Assembly: GCF_016592435.1 (NCBI RefSeq)
Contig: NZ_AP014545.1
Coordinates: forward strand, 2,550,693-2,614,692
Reading direction: 5' to 3'
DNA from: Amphritea japonica ATCC BAA-1530
GTDB lineage: Bacteria > Pseudomonadota > Gammaproteobacteria > Pseudomonadales > Balneatricaceae
Length of the DNA: 64,000 bases
Shown here: positions 27,385 to 36,304 of the stretch, one piece after another
How positions within the stretch are numbered: position 1 is the stretch's first letter
Layout: each line of letters opens with the position of its first letter
The notes under the pieces: generated by a model
The model's database searches: none
What the model saw: the letters and a program-made list of their open reading frames with translations, nothing else
Told to the model about the DNA's origin: nothing
Made by a program: the position numbers and the translations under genes

Positions 27385-27941
27385 TCACCCCCTGCTCTGA
27401 TCTTTGTATATCATCTCTCAATGAAGATTAGCCCCGCCTTAACACTGATTAAACACCGGCAGTGATATCACAATATACATATTTATACCTTTGGAGTGAC
27501 AGTCGTATGCTAACAGAATCTCGCACAACCCTGCCTCAGGGGCGATTATAGGGCACTGTCAAAGAGATAACATGCAGATGTGACGGTCAAGTGATGAGGG
27601 TTTATAGCGAAGCAGTCAGGACCGGCTTTCTCACTATAGCACTGGTGAATGAACACTCGCGTCATACCCCTTAATAAGCATCATTCGAAGGACAAACCAA
27701 GCCGTAATCCACCCTAAGCAAAGAGCGATCAGGAAACACCGATACGGTTCTGGAGCGACCCGATTGACGGTGCAGAGATGTTACCTGCCACGACTACAGA
27801 TATTCTGTCACAGCAGTTGATGACAGAAAGGGAAACCACCTGGTTACTGATAGCGTTATAGATCAAGAACACATTTGAGCAAGATTCGGGGGTAATATTG
27901 CCATTAGAGGCCTGCTGAATACGACAACTTCCTTGCTCTTG
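27385..27941. other. Intergenic region, 557 bases, possibly decayed
   Basis: No full gene is visible. Only short frames occur, for example a 14-codon one at 27507-27551 preceded by GGAG. The base pattern looks like drifted coding sequence, but I could not match a family. Confidence 0.4.
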
Positions 27942-28073
27942 TTACAGCAGCTTCTCAGAAACAGGCACCATCTTATCTCTGGGCGCATAAACAGAAGGAA
28001 CATGGCACTCCATACATCGCTCCTGCCTCTGACGCGATGGATACAGGTCTGTCGACTGTTTCTGATTTAGCAT
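27942..28073 (-). pseudogene. Short frame with a haem c motif, possible cytochrome remnant
   Basis: A 43-codon frame just past ectC that contains CMECHVPS, a CxxCH haem-attachment motif followed by VP, which recalls the second haem site of NapB-type cytochromes (CxxCHVP). There is no signal peptide, the length is far too short, and no nap gene is near, so if the likeness is real this is a fragment. It could also be chance. Confidence 0.25.
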
Positions 28074-28107
28074 AAAAAAGTCTAAAGCTTATGAACAATT
28101 TCAGACT
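28073..28107 (-). terminator. Terminator of the ect operon
   Basis: AGTCT-AAA pairs with TTT-AGACT around the ectC stop region, followed on the minus strand by six T residues. The stem includes the ectC stop codon. Confidence 0.6.
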
Positions 28108-28502
28108 GCCTCAGCGTCCAGTTCATATGCACCCTCGGTATTATGAACCTCTTTCCCGTTCAGTGGAGGATTGAACACACAGGCCATCTGCATCTCTTCA
28201 ACGGCACGCAGAATGTGCTTATCATGTTTATCGAGAATATAGAGCGTACCCGGCTTAATCGGATATTTCTTGCCGTCAGCTAAAGTTTCTACCTCACCTT
28301 CACCTGATATACAGTAAACAGACTCAAGATGATTCTGGTAATGCATCTGAAAATCAGCATCTTTATAAATAGTAGTAATATGAAAGGAGAAACCCATCTG
28401 GTCATCTTTAAGTAGCATCCGGGTACTCTCCCAATTTCCATCAGGGGAAACAATTCGACGATTACTTTGCTCTGCCGATTTTAAATCACGAACGATCATC
28501 AC
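28101..28502 (-). CDS. ectC: L-ectoine synthase
   Basis: A 133-residue cupin enzyme that closes N-gamma-acetyl-diaminobutyrate to ectoine, the last step of the pathway. Family marks are MIVRDL at the start, the W-E-S/T-RM segment ([12 protein letters not shown]), [19 protein letters not shown] and the [14 protein letters not shown] metal/active-site region. GAAGGA precedes the ATG. It is separated from ectB by 248 bases, which is unusual, and this spacer holds a small open frame. Confidence 0.97.
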   Translation of the reverse strand: MMIVRDLKSAEQSNRRIVSPDGNWESTRMLLKDDQMGFSFHITTIYKDADFQMHYQNHLESVYCISGEGEVETLADGKKYPIKPGTLYILDKHDKHILRAVEEMQMACVFNPPLNGKEVHNTEGAYELDAEAV

Positions 28503-28517
28503 TATTCCTTCTTACAA

Positions 28518-28733
28518 TTATTCTCTGCCAGCCTGTAGCATAATCACCGCGCCCTCACGAGTAGCGACAGTGACTGCTTCATCAACCAGACTAAATAAAA
28601 ACTGTTGCGGTTTAATATGACAGGGCTGAATACGAGACATCAATCGTATCACCCCCGATACAGCGCAGAAGGCATCTGCACTAAAACTTACTATCAGAAA
28701 AAGTACAGATTCACCCTTCCTGATATAAATCAC
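28518..28733 (-). CDS. Small open frame between ectB and ectC (71 codons, unknown)
   Basis: A GTG-started frame that fills the ectB-ectC spacer and ends 15 bases before ectC. Just after the ectB stop there is GGAGGTGAT, a full match to the anti-Shine-Dalgarno, but it overlaps the GTG itself, so the start is doubtful; an ATG at codon 32 (MSRIQPCH) is another option. I recognise no domain. It could be a real small protein, a remnant of an inserted gene, or a leader. Confidence 0.3.
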   Translation of the reverse strand: MIYIRKGESVLFLIVSFSADAFCAVSGVIRLMSRIQPCHIKPQQFLFSLVDEAVTVATREGAVIMLQAGRE

Positions 28734-28750
28734 CTCCAGCTATGACAAAC

Positions 28751-30058
28751 TCAGCTGGCAAGATCTATCGGATCAAAATACTTCTTCTGCTCCGGAATTG
28801 AATCCTCTTTAGCGCACACTTCTTTGATCGCTTCCTCGATGATATCGATACCTTTAGCCAGGTTTTTCATATCGATTACCAGAGGACAAAAAAGCTTCAC
28901 AACATGATCATCCGCACCACTTGTTTCGATAATCAAACCATTCTTGAACGCTTTCTTAGTGATTTTTCCAGCCAGCTCTCCGTTGACACAATTGATGCCC
29001 TGAAACATACCGCGACCACGGGTGGTGAAGTTACCGTCACCGTATTGTTCCACGATCTCTGTAAGCCTATCTGACACATAACGACCTTTAGCCAGAATCT
29101 CTTTGCTGAATGCATCATCAGACCAATAATGATCAATCGCTGCCTTGGCAGTCACAAAAGCAAAATTATTACCCCGGAAAGTACCGTTGTGTTCTCCCGG
29201 CTTCCACTGATCCAGCTCCGGTTTGAATAGAACAACAGCGAACGGCAGCCCGTATCCGCCTAATGATTTTGAGAGCGTGACGATGTCTGGCTTAATTCCA
29301 GCTTCTTCAAAACTAAAATAAGTACCAGTACGACCACAACCCGCCTGAATATCATCAACTATCAGTAACACTTTGTGCTTTTTGCAGACCAGATCCAGGT
29401 TCTTCAGCCACTCTATATCAGCAACATTGATACCCCCTTCACCCTGAACCGTTTCCACAATGACAGCGGCTGGCAGGTCGATACCGCTACTGGAATCACT
29501 GAGAACTTTATCCAGATAAACCGTTGTATCAATATCATCGCCCAGGTATCCGTCATAAGGCATTCGACTAACACCACTAAGACTGACCCCTGCTGCACCA
29601 CGGTGATGAGAGTTACCGGTAGCAGCAAGCGCACCCATACTCACACCATGAAATCCATTCGTGAAACTGATGACATTTTCACGTCCGGTAATATTTCGAG
29701 CCAGCTTCAACGCAGCCTCTACAGCATTGGTACCGGTAGGCCCTGTAAATTGCATCACATAATTAAGATCCCGGGGCTTAAGGATTTTTTCATTAAAAGC
29801 CTCCATAAACTCACCTTTTGCCTTGGTATGCAGATCAAGACCATGAGTGATGCCATCGCTATGGATGTAATCCAGTAGCGTTTCCTTAAAAATTGGATTG
29901 TTATGACCGTAATTCAGCGTCCCGGCACCTGCCAGAAAATCAAGGTATTGATTACCATCCTCGTCATACAGAAATTCCCCTTGGGCTTTGTTAAAGATTC
30001 GAGGAAACGAACGAGCATAGGATTGAACTTCCGATTCAATCTCTTCAAAGATTTTCAT
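28751..30058 (-). CDS. ectB: Diaminobutyrate-2-oxoglutarate transaminase
   Basis: A 435-residue class III aminotransferase that makes L-2,4-diaminobutyrate from aspartate semialdehyde and glutamate, the first ectoine step. Conserved: YCFP-type start ([16 protein letters not shown]), [24 protein letters not shown] and the PLP lysine in [12 protein letters not shown]. It follows ectA by 50 bases on the minus strand. Length and sequence are typical of EctB rather than of the siderophore-linked Dat enzymes. Confidence 0.97.
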   Translation of the reverse strand: MKIFEEIESEVQSYARSFPRIFNKAQGEFLYDEDGNQYLDFLAGAGTLNYGHNNPIFKETLLDYIHSDGITHGLDLHTKAKGEFMEAFNEKILKPRDLNYVMQFTGPTGTNAVEAALKLARNITGRENVISFTNGFHGVSMGALAATGNSHHRGAAGVSLSGVSRMPYDGYLGDDIDTTVYLDKVLSDSSSGIDLPAAVIVETVQGEGGINVADIEWLKNLDLVCKKHKVLLIVDDIQAGCGRTGTYFSFEEAGIKPDIVTLSKSLGGYGLPFAVVLFKPELDQWKPGEHNGTFRGNNFAFVTAKAAIDHYWSDDAFSKEILAKGRYVSDRLTEIVEQYGDGNFTTRGRGMFQGINCVNGELAGKITKKAFKNGLIIETSGADDHVVKLFCPLVIDMKNLAKGIDIIEEAIKEVCAKEDSIPEQKKYFDPIDLAS

Positions 30059-30108
30059 AACAGTACTCTTAATATTAAATTATATTATTTATATAGAAAG
30101 GCTAAGTA

Positions 30109-30603
30109 TTAGCGTGCTAAAGGGCCGATTCTGGCAAGCAGTTCTGAATCATGCTCGTCGTTAAAATGAGTTACCCGATCGAACATGACAGAGCGCTCCA
30201 GAGGCGCATCAAAATTCTCTGCCAAACGCTTAAACAATGCCCATGAAGCATCGTTAGTTTCAGTAATAGTGGTTTCAAGGTGAGTAACTGAGGCGCTTTC
30301 TTTTCGATCCAGTAGCTGCTGAAGCATACGACTACCAAGCCCTTGCCCCCGGGCAGCTGAGCTAACAGCAACTTGCCATATAAATAATGTTTGAGGTTGA
30401 GTCGGCTTTAGGTATCCACTGATAAAGCCTAAAACAACGCCTTGCTGCTCAGCGATAATAGAGGTGTCTGAAAAATGACCGCATTGCAGTAAGTTGCAAT
30501 AGCAGGAATTACTATCTAATTCCGGCGTTTGGGTAATAAGCTGATGTACCGACTGCCCATCTTCATCGATGGGTTTGCGTAAAACTACGCCTGAAGTATT
30601 CAT
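30109..30603 (-). CDS. ectA: L-2,4-diaminobutyric acid acetyltransferase
   Basis: A 164-residue GNAT acetyltransferase; the acetyl-CoA loop is AARGQGLGSRML and the preceding strand FIWQVAVSS is typical. It makes N-gamma-acetyl-diaminobutyrate. The N-terminal LRKPIDEDGQSVHQLI fits EctA. First gene of ectABC; its promoter region carries two palindromes that fit an EctR operator. No ectD hydroxylase or ask_ect aspartokinase gene is found in the window. Confidence 0.96.
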   Translation of the reverse strand: MNTSGVVLRKPIDEDGQSVHQLITQTPELDSNSCYCNLLQCGHFSDTSIIAEQQGVVLGFISGYLKPTQPQTLFIWQVAVSSAARGQGLGSRMLQQLLDRKESASVTHLETTITETNDASWALFKRLAENFDAPLERSVMFDRVTHFNDEHDSELLARIGPLAR

Positions 30604-30624
30604 TGCATCCCTAATTAATTGTAT

Positions 30625-30655
30625 TACTAAAATTTAGTAGTACTAATATTTAGTA
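30625..30655. promoter_or_regulatory. Paired palindromes upstream of ectA, candidate EctR operator
   Basis: TACTAAAATTTAGTA (30625-30639) and TACTAATATTTAGTA (30641-30655) are two palindromes one base apart, 22-52 bases upstream of the ectA start. The inner arms, TTTAGT-AGT-ACTAAT, closely resemble the EctR site described for methylotrophs as I recall it (TATTTAGT-GT-ACTATATA). Confidence 0.7.
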
Positions 30656-30742
30656 ACACTAAGCTTTTCGCCGCTATGAAAACACACTAAAGACCGCTTA
30701 ACAACCTAGAAACGCTTAACTTTTAAACAGAAGGCATCAAAA

Positions 30743-30761
30743 ATTAGTTTGTAATACTAAT
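30743..30761. promoter_or_regulatory. Third candidate EctR site, near ectR
   Basis: ATTAGT-TTGTAAT-ACTAAT is an inverted repeat with the same half-site as the ectA pair, about 88 bases upstream of the ectR start. It fits self-control of ectR. Confidence 0.45.
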
Positions 30762-30848
30762 CAAAATACATCTCTGCTGAATTGCTCAATAGATTAAAAA
30801 AGCAAAAATACGTAGAATGACCTCATAAAATTCAGCGCAGGAAAATCG

Positions 30849-31343
30849 ATGGAAAATAGCCAGAAAGCACTCGTACTACTGCGACAGATCATTCGATCCA
30901 CCGACATGCAGGACAAAGAAATCAGTCGCAGAACAGGGCTCACACCAGCACAACTAATGGTTATGCAAACACTGCGGGAGAGCTTACAACTGACGACGGG
31001 GGAACTGGCTAAAGAGATGGCATTAACGCAGGCCACCGTTACCAGCATTCTGGATCGGCTTGAGAAGAAAGACCTTATTGCCAGACAACGGGGCACAGAA
31101 GATAAACGGAAGGTGTGGCTAAGTCTCACTGACGACGGGGTTGAGTTGATGAAAGGCGCACCCACAACTCAACAGGATCTATTTGTACGTCACTTTGAAG
31201 ATATACAGAACTGGGAACAGTCAATGGTTGTAGCAAGCCTGGAGCGGGTCGCTTTTATGCTCAACGCACAACATCTGGATGCTGCCCCTGTTTTGGATAT
31301 AGGCCAGCTGGACCGCGCGCAAAATGAGCATTCGAAGAACTAA
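30849..31343 (+). CDS. ectR: MarR-family regulator of ectoine genes, EctR-like
   Basis: A 164-residue winged-helix MarR protein: TGLTPAQLMVMQTLRES, LTTGELAKEMALTQATVTSI (recognition helix region), LDRLEKKDLIARQRGTEDKRKVWLSLT (wing, split in the family as DxR). It is divergent from ectABC, the usual place of EctR, a repressor of ectoine synthesis at low salt. Palindromes matching its expected operator lie between the two genes. Confidence 0.9.
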   Translation: MENSQKALVLLRQIIRSTDMQDKEISRRTGLTPAQLMVMQTLRESLQLTTGELAKEMALTQATVTSILDRLEKKDLIARQRGTEDKRKVWLSLTDDGVELMKGAPTTQQDLFVRHFEDIQNWEQSMVVASLERVAFMLNAQHLDAAPVLDIGQLDRAQNEHSKN

Positions 31344-31405
31344 ACGTTTTCTAACGGACCTGTCATTTCATAGCCCCAAGATTAAAAAACGTTGTATCAC
31401 TGCAT

Positions 31406-31441
31406 AAAAAAAGCGTTATAGGTATTCAACCTATAACGCTT
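31406..31441 (-). terminator. Terminator after alr
   Basis: AAGCGTTATAGGT and ACCTATAACGCTT form a perfect 13-pair stem around a five-base loop. On the minus strand it is followed by TTTTT, 77 bases past the alr stop. Confidence 0.85.
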
Positions 31442-31517
31442 ACTCACCAGACCTCAATGTAACAACATCACAACCTGACTTAGTTAGTGACCAGCAAAAG
31501 GCCGAATCAGCCGATGC

Positions 31518-32600
31518 TCACTGATTGATATAACGCTTATGTACCCGACGGGTAATACCGGTAAACAGAGTATAGGGAATGGTTCCACAGTAAGGTGCCA
31601 CTTCTGCCGCAGGCAAGTTCTTACCCCAAAACTCCACCTCAGTACCAACATCTGCATCCGGCAGTTCGGTCAGATCAATCGTCAGCATATCCATCGATAC
31701 TCTGCCGATAATCCGCGAACGTTGGCCGTTCACCCATACCGGAGTACCGGTAACCGCATGACGTGGGTACCCATCCGCATAGCCTAAAGCTACCGTGGCA
31801 ACACGGGTCAGCTTATCGGCACAGAAATGACTCCCATAGCCAACAGACTCACCCGGCTGAACATTGCGTACCGCAATAATTTCGGAGGTAAGCGTCATAG
31901 CTGATATCAGTTGATCCGCATTCTCCTGTGATTCAGGAAACGGCGTAGCGCCATAGAGCATAATGCCTGGACGCATCCAGTCACGACGAGAATCAGACCA
32001 GGCCAGAACGCCCGCAGAATTTGCCATACTAGCTGGCGCATCTATACCTTCAGCCGCCCGGTTAAAGGTGGCCAATTGCGCTTCTGTTTCACTTTTTTCA
32101 AGTTCATCCGCACAGGCAAAGTGTGTCATTAACACCACGTTAGCAACATTATCCAGTTGTTTCAGACGCTCATAGGCTGCCTGATAGTCATCGGGATGAA
32201 TCCCGAGACGATTCATCCCGGAGTTCATTTTCAACCAAACAGTTATAGGCTTACTCAGGGTAGCGGTAGCGATCTGTTCTATCTGGGGCAGACTGTGAAC
32301 AGCACACCACATGTCATTATCGCTAATGTACTCAAGCTCATTCGCCTCAAAAAAGCCTTCCAGCAGCAAAACAGGCTTTTTAATTCCCGCTTCTATTAGT
32401 TCAACCCCTTCTTCGATACAAGCAACACCAAAAGCATCTGCTTCAGACTCTAATGCTTTAGCGATCACAACCGCGCCATGGCCATAGCCATCAGCCTTGA
32501 TGATCGCCGCCGCATTCCCTTCTGGATTAAGGGAACGAGCCAATCGATAATTATGACGAATGGCATCCAGATCAACCGTTATTTTTGCTGCACGACTCAT
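31518..32600 (-). CDS. alr: Alanine racemase
   Basis: A 360-residue PLP enzyme. PLP lysine is K35 in AIIKADGYGHG, and the second catalytic base is the tyrosine of SVGYGSHFCADKL. MSRAAKITVDLDAIRHN is the usual start. Clustered with ridA and dadA, it is probably the catabolic (DadX-like) racemase that turns L-alanine to D-alanine for oxidation by DadA, rather than the cell-wall enzyme. A terminator follows its stop. Confidence 0.95.
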   Translation of the reverse strand: MSRAAKITVDLDAIRHNYRLARSLNPEGNAAAIIKADGYGHGAVVIAKALESEADAFGVACIEEGVELIEAGIKKPVLLLEGFFEANELEYISDNDMWCAVHSLPQIEQIATATLSKPITVWLKMNSGMNRLGIHPDDYQAAYERLKQLDNVANVVLMTHFACADELEKSETEAQLATFNRAAEGIDAPASMANSAGVLAWSDSRRDWMRPGIMLYGATPFPESQENADQLISAMTLTSEIIAVRNVQPGESVGYGSHFCADKLTRVATVALGYADGYPRHAVTGTPVWVNGQRSRIIGRVSMDMLTIDLTELPDADVGTEVEFWGKNLPAAEVAPYCGTIPYTLFTGITRRVHKRYINQ

Positions 32601-32669
32601 TTGATTCTATCCTTCAAACGCTATCCTGATCTTACTTTTAATACTGCCTTCAGACAGCACTCAGTTGTT

Positions 32670-33056
32670 TTAGCTAACAACCATTACCGCTTCGACTTCA
32701 ATATCAGCATCCTTTGGCAATGCCTTTACTGCGTATGCAGCACGGGCAGGATAAGGCTGATCAAAATAGCGCGACATCACGTCATTAACCGTGCCAAAGT
32801 TAGCCAGATCAGTTAGCAGAATAGTCACCTTAACCAGGTCGTTCATTGAACCACCTGCCGCCTCAGCAACCGCTTTCATATTTTCGAAAACCTGAACGGC
32901 CTGAGCCTCAAAAGACTCGGTCACCATCTCCATCGTTGCCGGTACCAAAGGAATCTGACCCGACATATAAACTGTGTTATCTACTTTCACAGCTTGTGAA
33001 TAGGTGCCGATTGCAGATGGTGCGTTTTCAGTTGCGATAATTGTCTTAGTTGGCAT
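32670..33056 (-). CDS. ridA: RidA-family enamine/imine deaminase
   Basis: A 128-residue RidA/YjgF/UK114 protein with PSAIGTYSQAVK, YMSGQIPLVP and the arginine of YPARAAY followed by LPKDADIEVEAV. RidA hydrolyses reactive imines and enamines made by PLP enzymes such as serine dehydratases. It lies between dadA and alr; DadA makes an imino acid that RidA can clear. 69 bases separate it from alr, and a terminator lies between dadA and ridA, so it probably has its own promoter. Confidence 0.95.
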   Translation of the reverse strand: MPTKTIIATENAPSAIGTYSQAVKVDNTVYMSGQIPLVPATMEMVTESFEAQAVQVFENMKAVAEAAGGSMNDLVKVTILLTDLANFGTVNDVMSRYFDQPYPARAAYAVKALPKDADIEVEAVMVVS

Positions 33057-33199
33057 GCTTAAATCCCCAATATAAAATTCTAATATGTGTATAAAAAGCG
33101 GGCTTCGCGAATCGCTTAAGTAAGATGCTTAAGCTACCTGAGTGGTTAATCGCCAGATCACCTTTCACCAGCGATAAATCGCTGCAGATTATATCCTGT

Positions 33200-33268
33200 A
33201 AAAAAAAATGAGCACAGGGTCCGGACCGACCTATTTCAGGCGGGCCGGTCCTCCTCCCCGGGCTCATC
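33200..33268 (-). terminator. Terminator after dadA
   Basis: A branched hairpin (GGACCG/CGGTCC inside GAGC/GCTC) followed on the minus strand by nine T residues (33200-33208). It separates dadA from ridA-alr. Confidence 0.8.
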
Positions 33269-33283
33269 AAAAACCGTTACGAT

Positions 33284-34543
33284 TTACTTATGGCCGTAAC
33301 GGGTAACGGAAAGCCCTTCTGGGTCGATATCGGTAGTATTGCCGCTGATCACATCCGCAACAAACTTGCCGGAGCCCAGAGACATCGTCCAACCCAACGT
33401 ACCGTGACCGGTATTCATATATAAATTTGCATAGCGAGAGCCACCCAGAACCGGCGTACCATCGGGCGTCATTGGACGTAATCCGGTCCAGAACTCAGCT
33501 TGTTCGATATCACCACCCCCCGGAAACAGATCCGAAACCGTAAACTCAACATTCTTACGACGCTTTTCCATTAAGGATGTATCGTATGATGTTATCTCAG
33601 CAGTACCACCCACCCGGATACGGTCTTCAAAACGGGTGACCGCCACCTTATAGGTTTCATCCATAATCGTAGACACCGGTGCTTTGCTCTCATCAATGAT
33701 AGGCAGCGTCAGGGAATAACCTTTAATAGGATATACAGGGATAACAACCCCCACATTTGCCAATAGCAAAGTGGAATAACTACCGAGGCACATCAGATAA
33801 CGATCAGCTGTCAAAGTACCCTGCTTTGTTTTCACCCCAACTATTTGGGTGTCGTCGCTGATCAACCCTTCAATATCAGTATCAAACTTAAACTCGACCC
33901 CTAGTTTCTTACACTCTTCTGCCAGAGCATTAGTAAACTTAAAGCAATCACCCGTTTCATCACCTGGCAGGCGTAAACCTCCGACAATTTTATCTCTGAC
34001 ATGCCCCAGAGCAGGTTCACGCTCAACACAGCCCGCTTGATCTAAAACTTCATAATCAACACCGCACTCTTCCAGCACCGAGATATCTTTAGCTGCCGCA
34101 TCAACCTGCTTCTGCGTACGAAAAACCTGCAGAGTGCCATTGGTACGCGAGTCATAATCAATATCTAACTGAGAACGGAGATCTTTGAAACAATCACGGC
34201 TATACTCAGCCAGACGCATCATGCGCGCTTTGTTAGTATGGTATGAAGACTGATTACAGTTGGTCAGCATCTTCGTCATCCACTTAAGCGTATTTGCATT
34301 AATCTTGGGATTAACCATCAGTGGTGCCAGGTCCTGCATCATCCACTTCACCGCTTTCAGCGGTACACCAGGGGCTGCCCAGGGAGCAGAATAACCCGGT
34401 GAGATTTGACCGGCATTAGCAAAACTGGTCTCCATTGCCGGCGAACTCTGCCGATCGACAACAGTCACCTGGTGGCCCTGCTTAGCCAGATACCAGGCGC
34501 TGGTTACGCCGATAACACCGCTACCCAAAATCAAAATATGCAT
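33284..34543 (-). CDS. dadA: D-amino acid dehydrogenase small subunit
   Basis: A 419-residue FAD enzyme of the inner membrane that oxidises D-alanine and other D-amino acids to 2-oxo acids and passes electrons to quinone. FAD motif MHILILGSGVIGVTSAWYLA at the start; GLRPMTPDGTPVLG and NTGHGTLGWTMS near the end are DadA marks. It is divergent from an Lrp-type regulator and stands beside ridA and alr, the classic D-alanine catabolic set. Confidence 0.96.
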   Translation of the reverse strand: MHILILGSGVIGVTSAWYLAKQGHQVTVVDRQSSPAMETSFANAGQISPGYSAPWAAPGVPLKAVKWMMQDLAPLMVNPKINANTLKWMTKMLTNCNQSSYHTNKARMMRLAEYSRDCFKDLRSQLDIDYDSRTNGTLQVFRTQKQVDAAAKDISVLEECGVDYEVLDQAGCVEREPALGHVRDKIVGGLRLPGDETGDCFKFTNALAEECKKLGVEFKFDTDIEGLISDDTQIVGVKTKQGTLTADRYLMCLGSYSTLLLANVGVVIPVYPIKGYSLTLPIIDESKAPVSTIMDETYKVAVTRFEDRIRVGGTAEITSYDTSLMEKRRKNVEFTVSDLFPGGGDIEQAEFWTGLRPMTPDGTPVLGGSRYANLYMNTGHGTLGWTMSLGSGKFVADVISGNTTDIDPEGLSVTRYGHK

Positions 34544-34714
34544 GACAAATACCTATCAATTTTTATAGTTATGACCAACAAATTATTCAGCTAGTCTATT
34601 GCATCTTTGACAGATTATTATTTTGTATTTAAACTTATTTCAAAAAAATTACCCTGCATAACAATAGCAATAATAACTTTTACCTCCATTTGGTCTAACG
34701 GGCGAAGTAACTCT

Positions 34715-35212
34715 ATGAATACTAAACATAAACGCAAACTTGATAAGATCGACCTGAATATCCTGAAGACGCTCCAGGAAAATGGTCGCATCAGCTATGT
34801 AGAACTGGCCGATATCGTTGGACTAAGCACAACCCCTTGTATGGAGCGAGTGAAACGCCTTGAGAAAGATGGCCTTATCCAGGGCTACTATGCACGTATT
34901 GACCCGCAAGCGATGGGCTATGGCATGCTGGTATTTGTCGAGATTTCCCTCTCTTACCAGTCACCCGACGCTTTCCAGAAATTCAATCTGGCTGTAGCTT
35001 CATTACCCTATGTACTGGAATGCCACTTGGTTTCAGGTGATGCCGACTTCCTCATCAAAGCAAGAATTGCAGACATGTCAGAATATCGGGCACTATTAGG
35101 TGAGATGCTATTAACATTGCCTGGAGTTAAAAACTCCAAGAGCTATATAGTGATGGAAGAGGTTAAAGAGTCTCTCAGCCTGCCGATTAACCCGAATCAG
35201 CCGAGAAGCTAA
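34715..35212 (+). CDS. Lrp/AsnC-family regulator of D-amino acid catabolism
   Basis: 165 residues from MNTKHKRKLDKIDLNIL; codons upstream to 34607 are open but do not fit the family. AsnC-type helix-turn-helix: LQENGRISYVELADIVGLST and CMERVKRLEKDGLI, followed by the RAM ligand domain (CHLVSGDADFLIKARIADM). It is divergent from dadA, where Pseudomonas has DadR/Lrp, so activation of dadA by alanine is the likely job. Length equals Lrp. Confidence 0.93.
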   Translation: MNTKHKRKLDKIDLNILKTLQENGRISYVELADIVGLSTTPCMERVKRLEKDGLIQGYYARIDPQAMGYGMLVFVEISLSYQSPDAFQKFNLAVASLPYVLECHLVSGDADFLIKARIADMSEYRALLGEMLLTLPGVKNSKSYIVMEEVKESLSLPINPNQPRS

Positions 35213-35266
35213 CTGCTATAGAACCGATACCAGACAAAGCTCCTCACTAGCAGATGCGGTTCAACC

Positions 35267-36172
35267 TCAGCCAGGCTGGCGGCCAATCTCTATTAGCCAG
35301 TCATGAACCGCCTTTATGCGAGGATTATTCAACGCGCCCTCAGGATAAATAATATAGTAACTACAGCGACACTTTTGCTTTTCATAAGGCGCGATTAGCC
35401 GCCCCCTGATAATTTCTTCAGTGATAAGCGACTCACGCGCAATCGCGGCGCCAAGCCCGGATACGGCAGCCTTGATTGCCATATCACCTCGATTAAAATA
35501 GTGACCCCGGCTGGTATCAACCGTTTGCATGTCACTCACATCCAGCCAGTAACGCCATTCAGAGTCCGGGTCGGCATCCACCCAGGGGGTCGTATCATGT
35601 AATAATGGTACACGGTTCAGTGCTCCTGAATCCGTCCAATCGATATCACTAAAATACTCCGGGCTCACGACAGGAAAAAGATACTCATCCATCATGAGCG
35701 TATGGCTCAGACCAGGATAATCACCCACGCCATAATCTATCGCTATATCAAAATCACGGCTTTTAAGGTCAAGCAAACTACCGTCAGCGAAAGTTTCGAT
35801 GCGTATATCCGGGAATCGTTTCTGAAAACCGCCGAGCCTTGGTATAAGCCACTTAAAGACAAATGACGGTATTGAACGAAGCCTGACATTCCCTTCAAGA
35901 TCAAATCGTTTTATTCGCCCAATACAACTATTCAGGCTCAGCAGCGCCGGCCGGACCGTCTCATAGAACTGCCCCCCCTGAGGGGTCAATTCAACCTGAC
36001 GTGTTTTACGGGTAAACAGCGTCACACCTAACTGCTGCTCCAGATTTTTAATTTGCTGACTCACAGCACCCGGAGTAATTGAGAGCTCACTGGCGGCCTG
36101 ACTAAAACTATGCAACCGGGCGGCAGCCTCAAAAGTTTTCATCGCCGCTAGAATCTGGCTATTAAGGTGCAT
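35267..36172 (-). CDS. LysR-family regulator, GcvA/DsdC-like
   Basis: A 301-residue LysR protein with AMKTFEAAARLHSFSQAASE, LSITPGAVSQQIKNLEQQLG and LFTRKTRQVELTPQG, which are marks of the GcvA/AmpR branch. It is divergent from dsdA, as DsdC is in E. coli, and two LysR-type palindromes lie between. Control of D-serine use is the natural guess. Its C-terminal cysteine-rich KCRCSYYI is unusual. Confidence 0.88.
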   Translation of the reverse strand: MHLNSQILAAMKTFEAAARLHSFSQAASELSITPGAVSQQIKNLEQQLGVTLFTRKTRQVELTPQGGQFYETVRPALLSLNSCIGRIKRFDLEGNVRLRSIPSFVFKWLIPRLGGFQKRFPDIRIETFADGSLLDLKSRDFDIAIDYGVGDYPGLSHTLMMDEYLFPVVSPEYFSDIDWTDSGALNRVPLLHDTTPWVDADPDSEWRYWLDVSDMQTVDTSRGHYFNRGDMAIKAAVSGLGAAIARESLITEEIIRGRLIAPYEKQKCRCSYYIIYPEGALNNPRIKAVHDWLIEIGRQPG

Positions 36173-36191
36173 AAAAAAGCTCGTTTTATGA

Positions 36192-36206
36192 TTTAGTCAA
36201 ACTAAA
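36192..36206. promoter_or_regulatory. Candidate LysR operator for dsdA
   Basis: TTTAGT-CAA-ACTAAA is a perfect T-N11-A palindrome 20 bases from the LysR start. A second inverted pair, CTAAACC and GGTTTGTTTAG, covers 36202-36235. Both lie in the divergent promoter region. Confidence 0.5.
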
Positions 36207-36304
36207 CCATACTATAGAAATGATGGTTTGTTTAGCCCGCTTAAAACAAACAGAATATTTCCCACTGCACCATAAAAAAAACACTACAATCGCAGAACAC
36301 ATTT

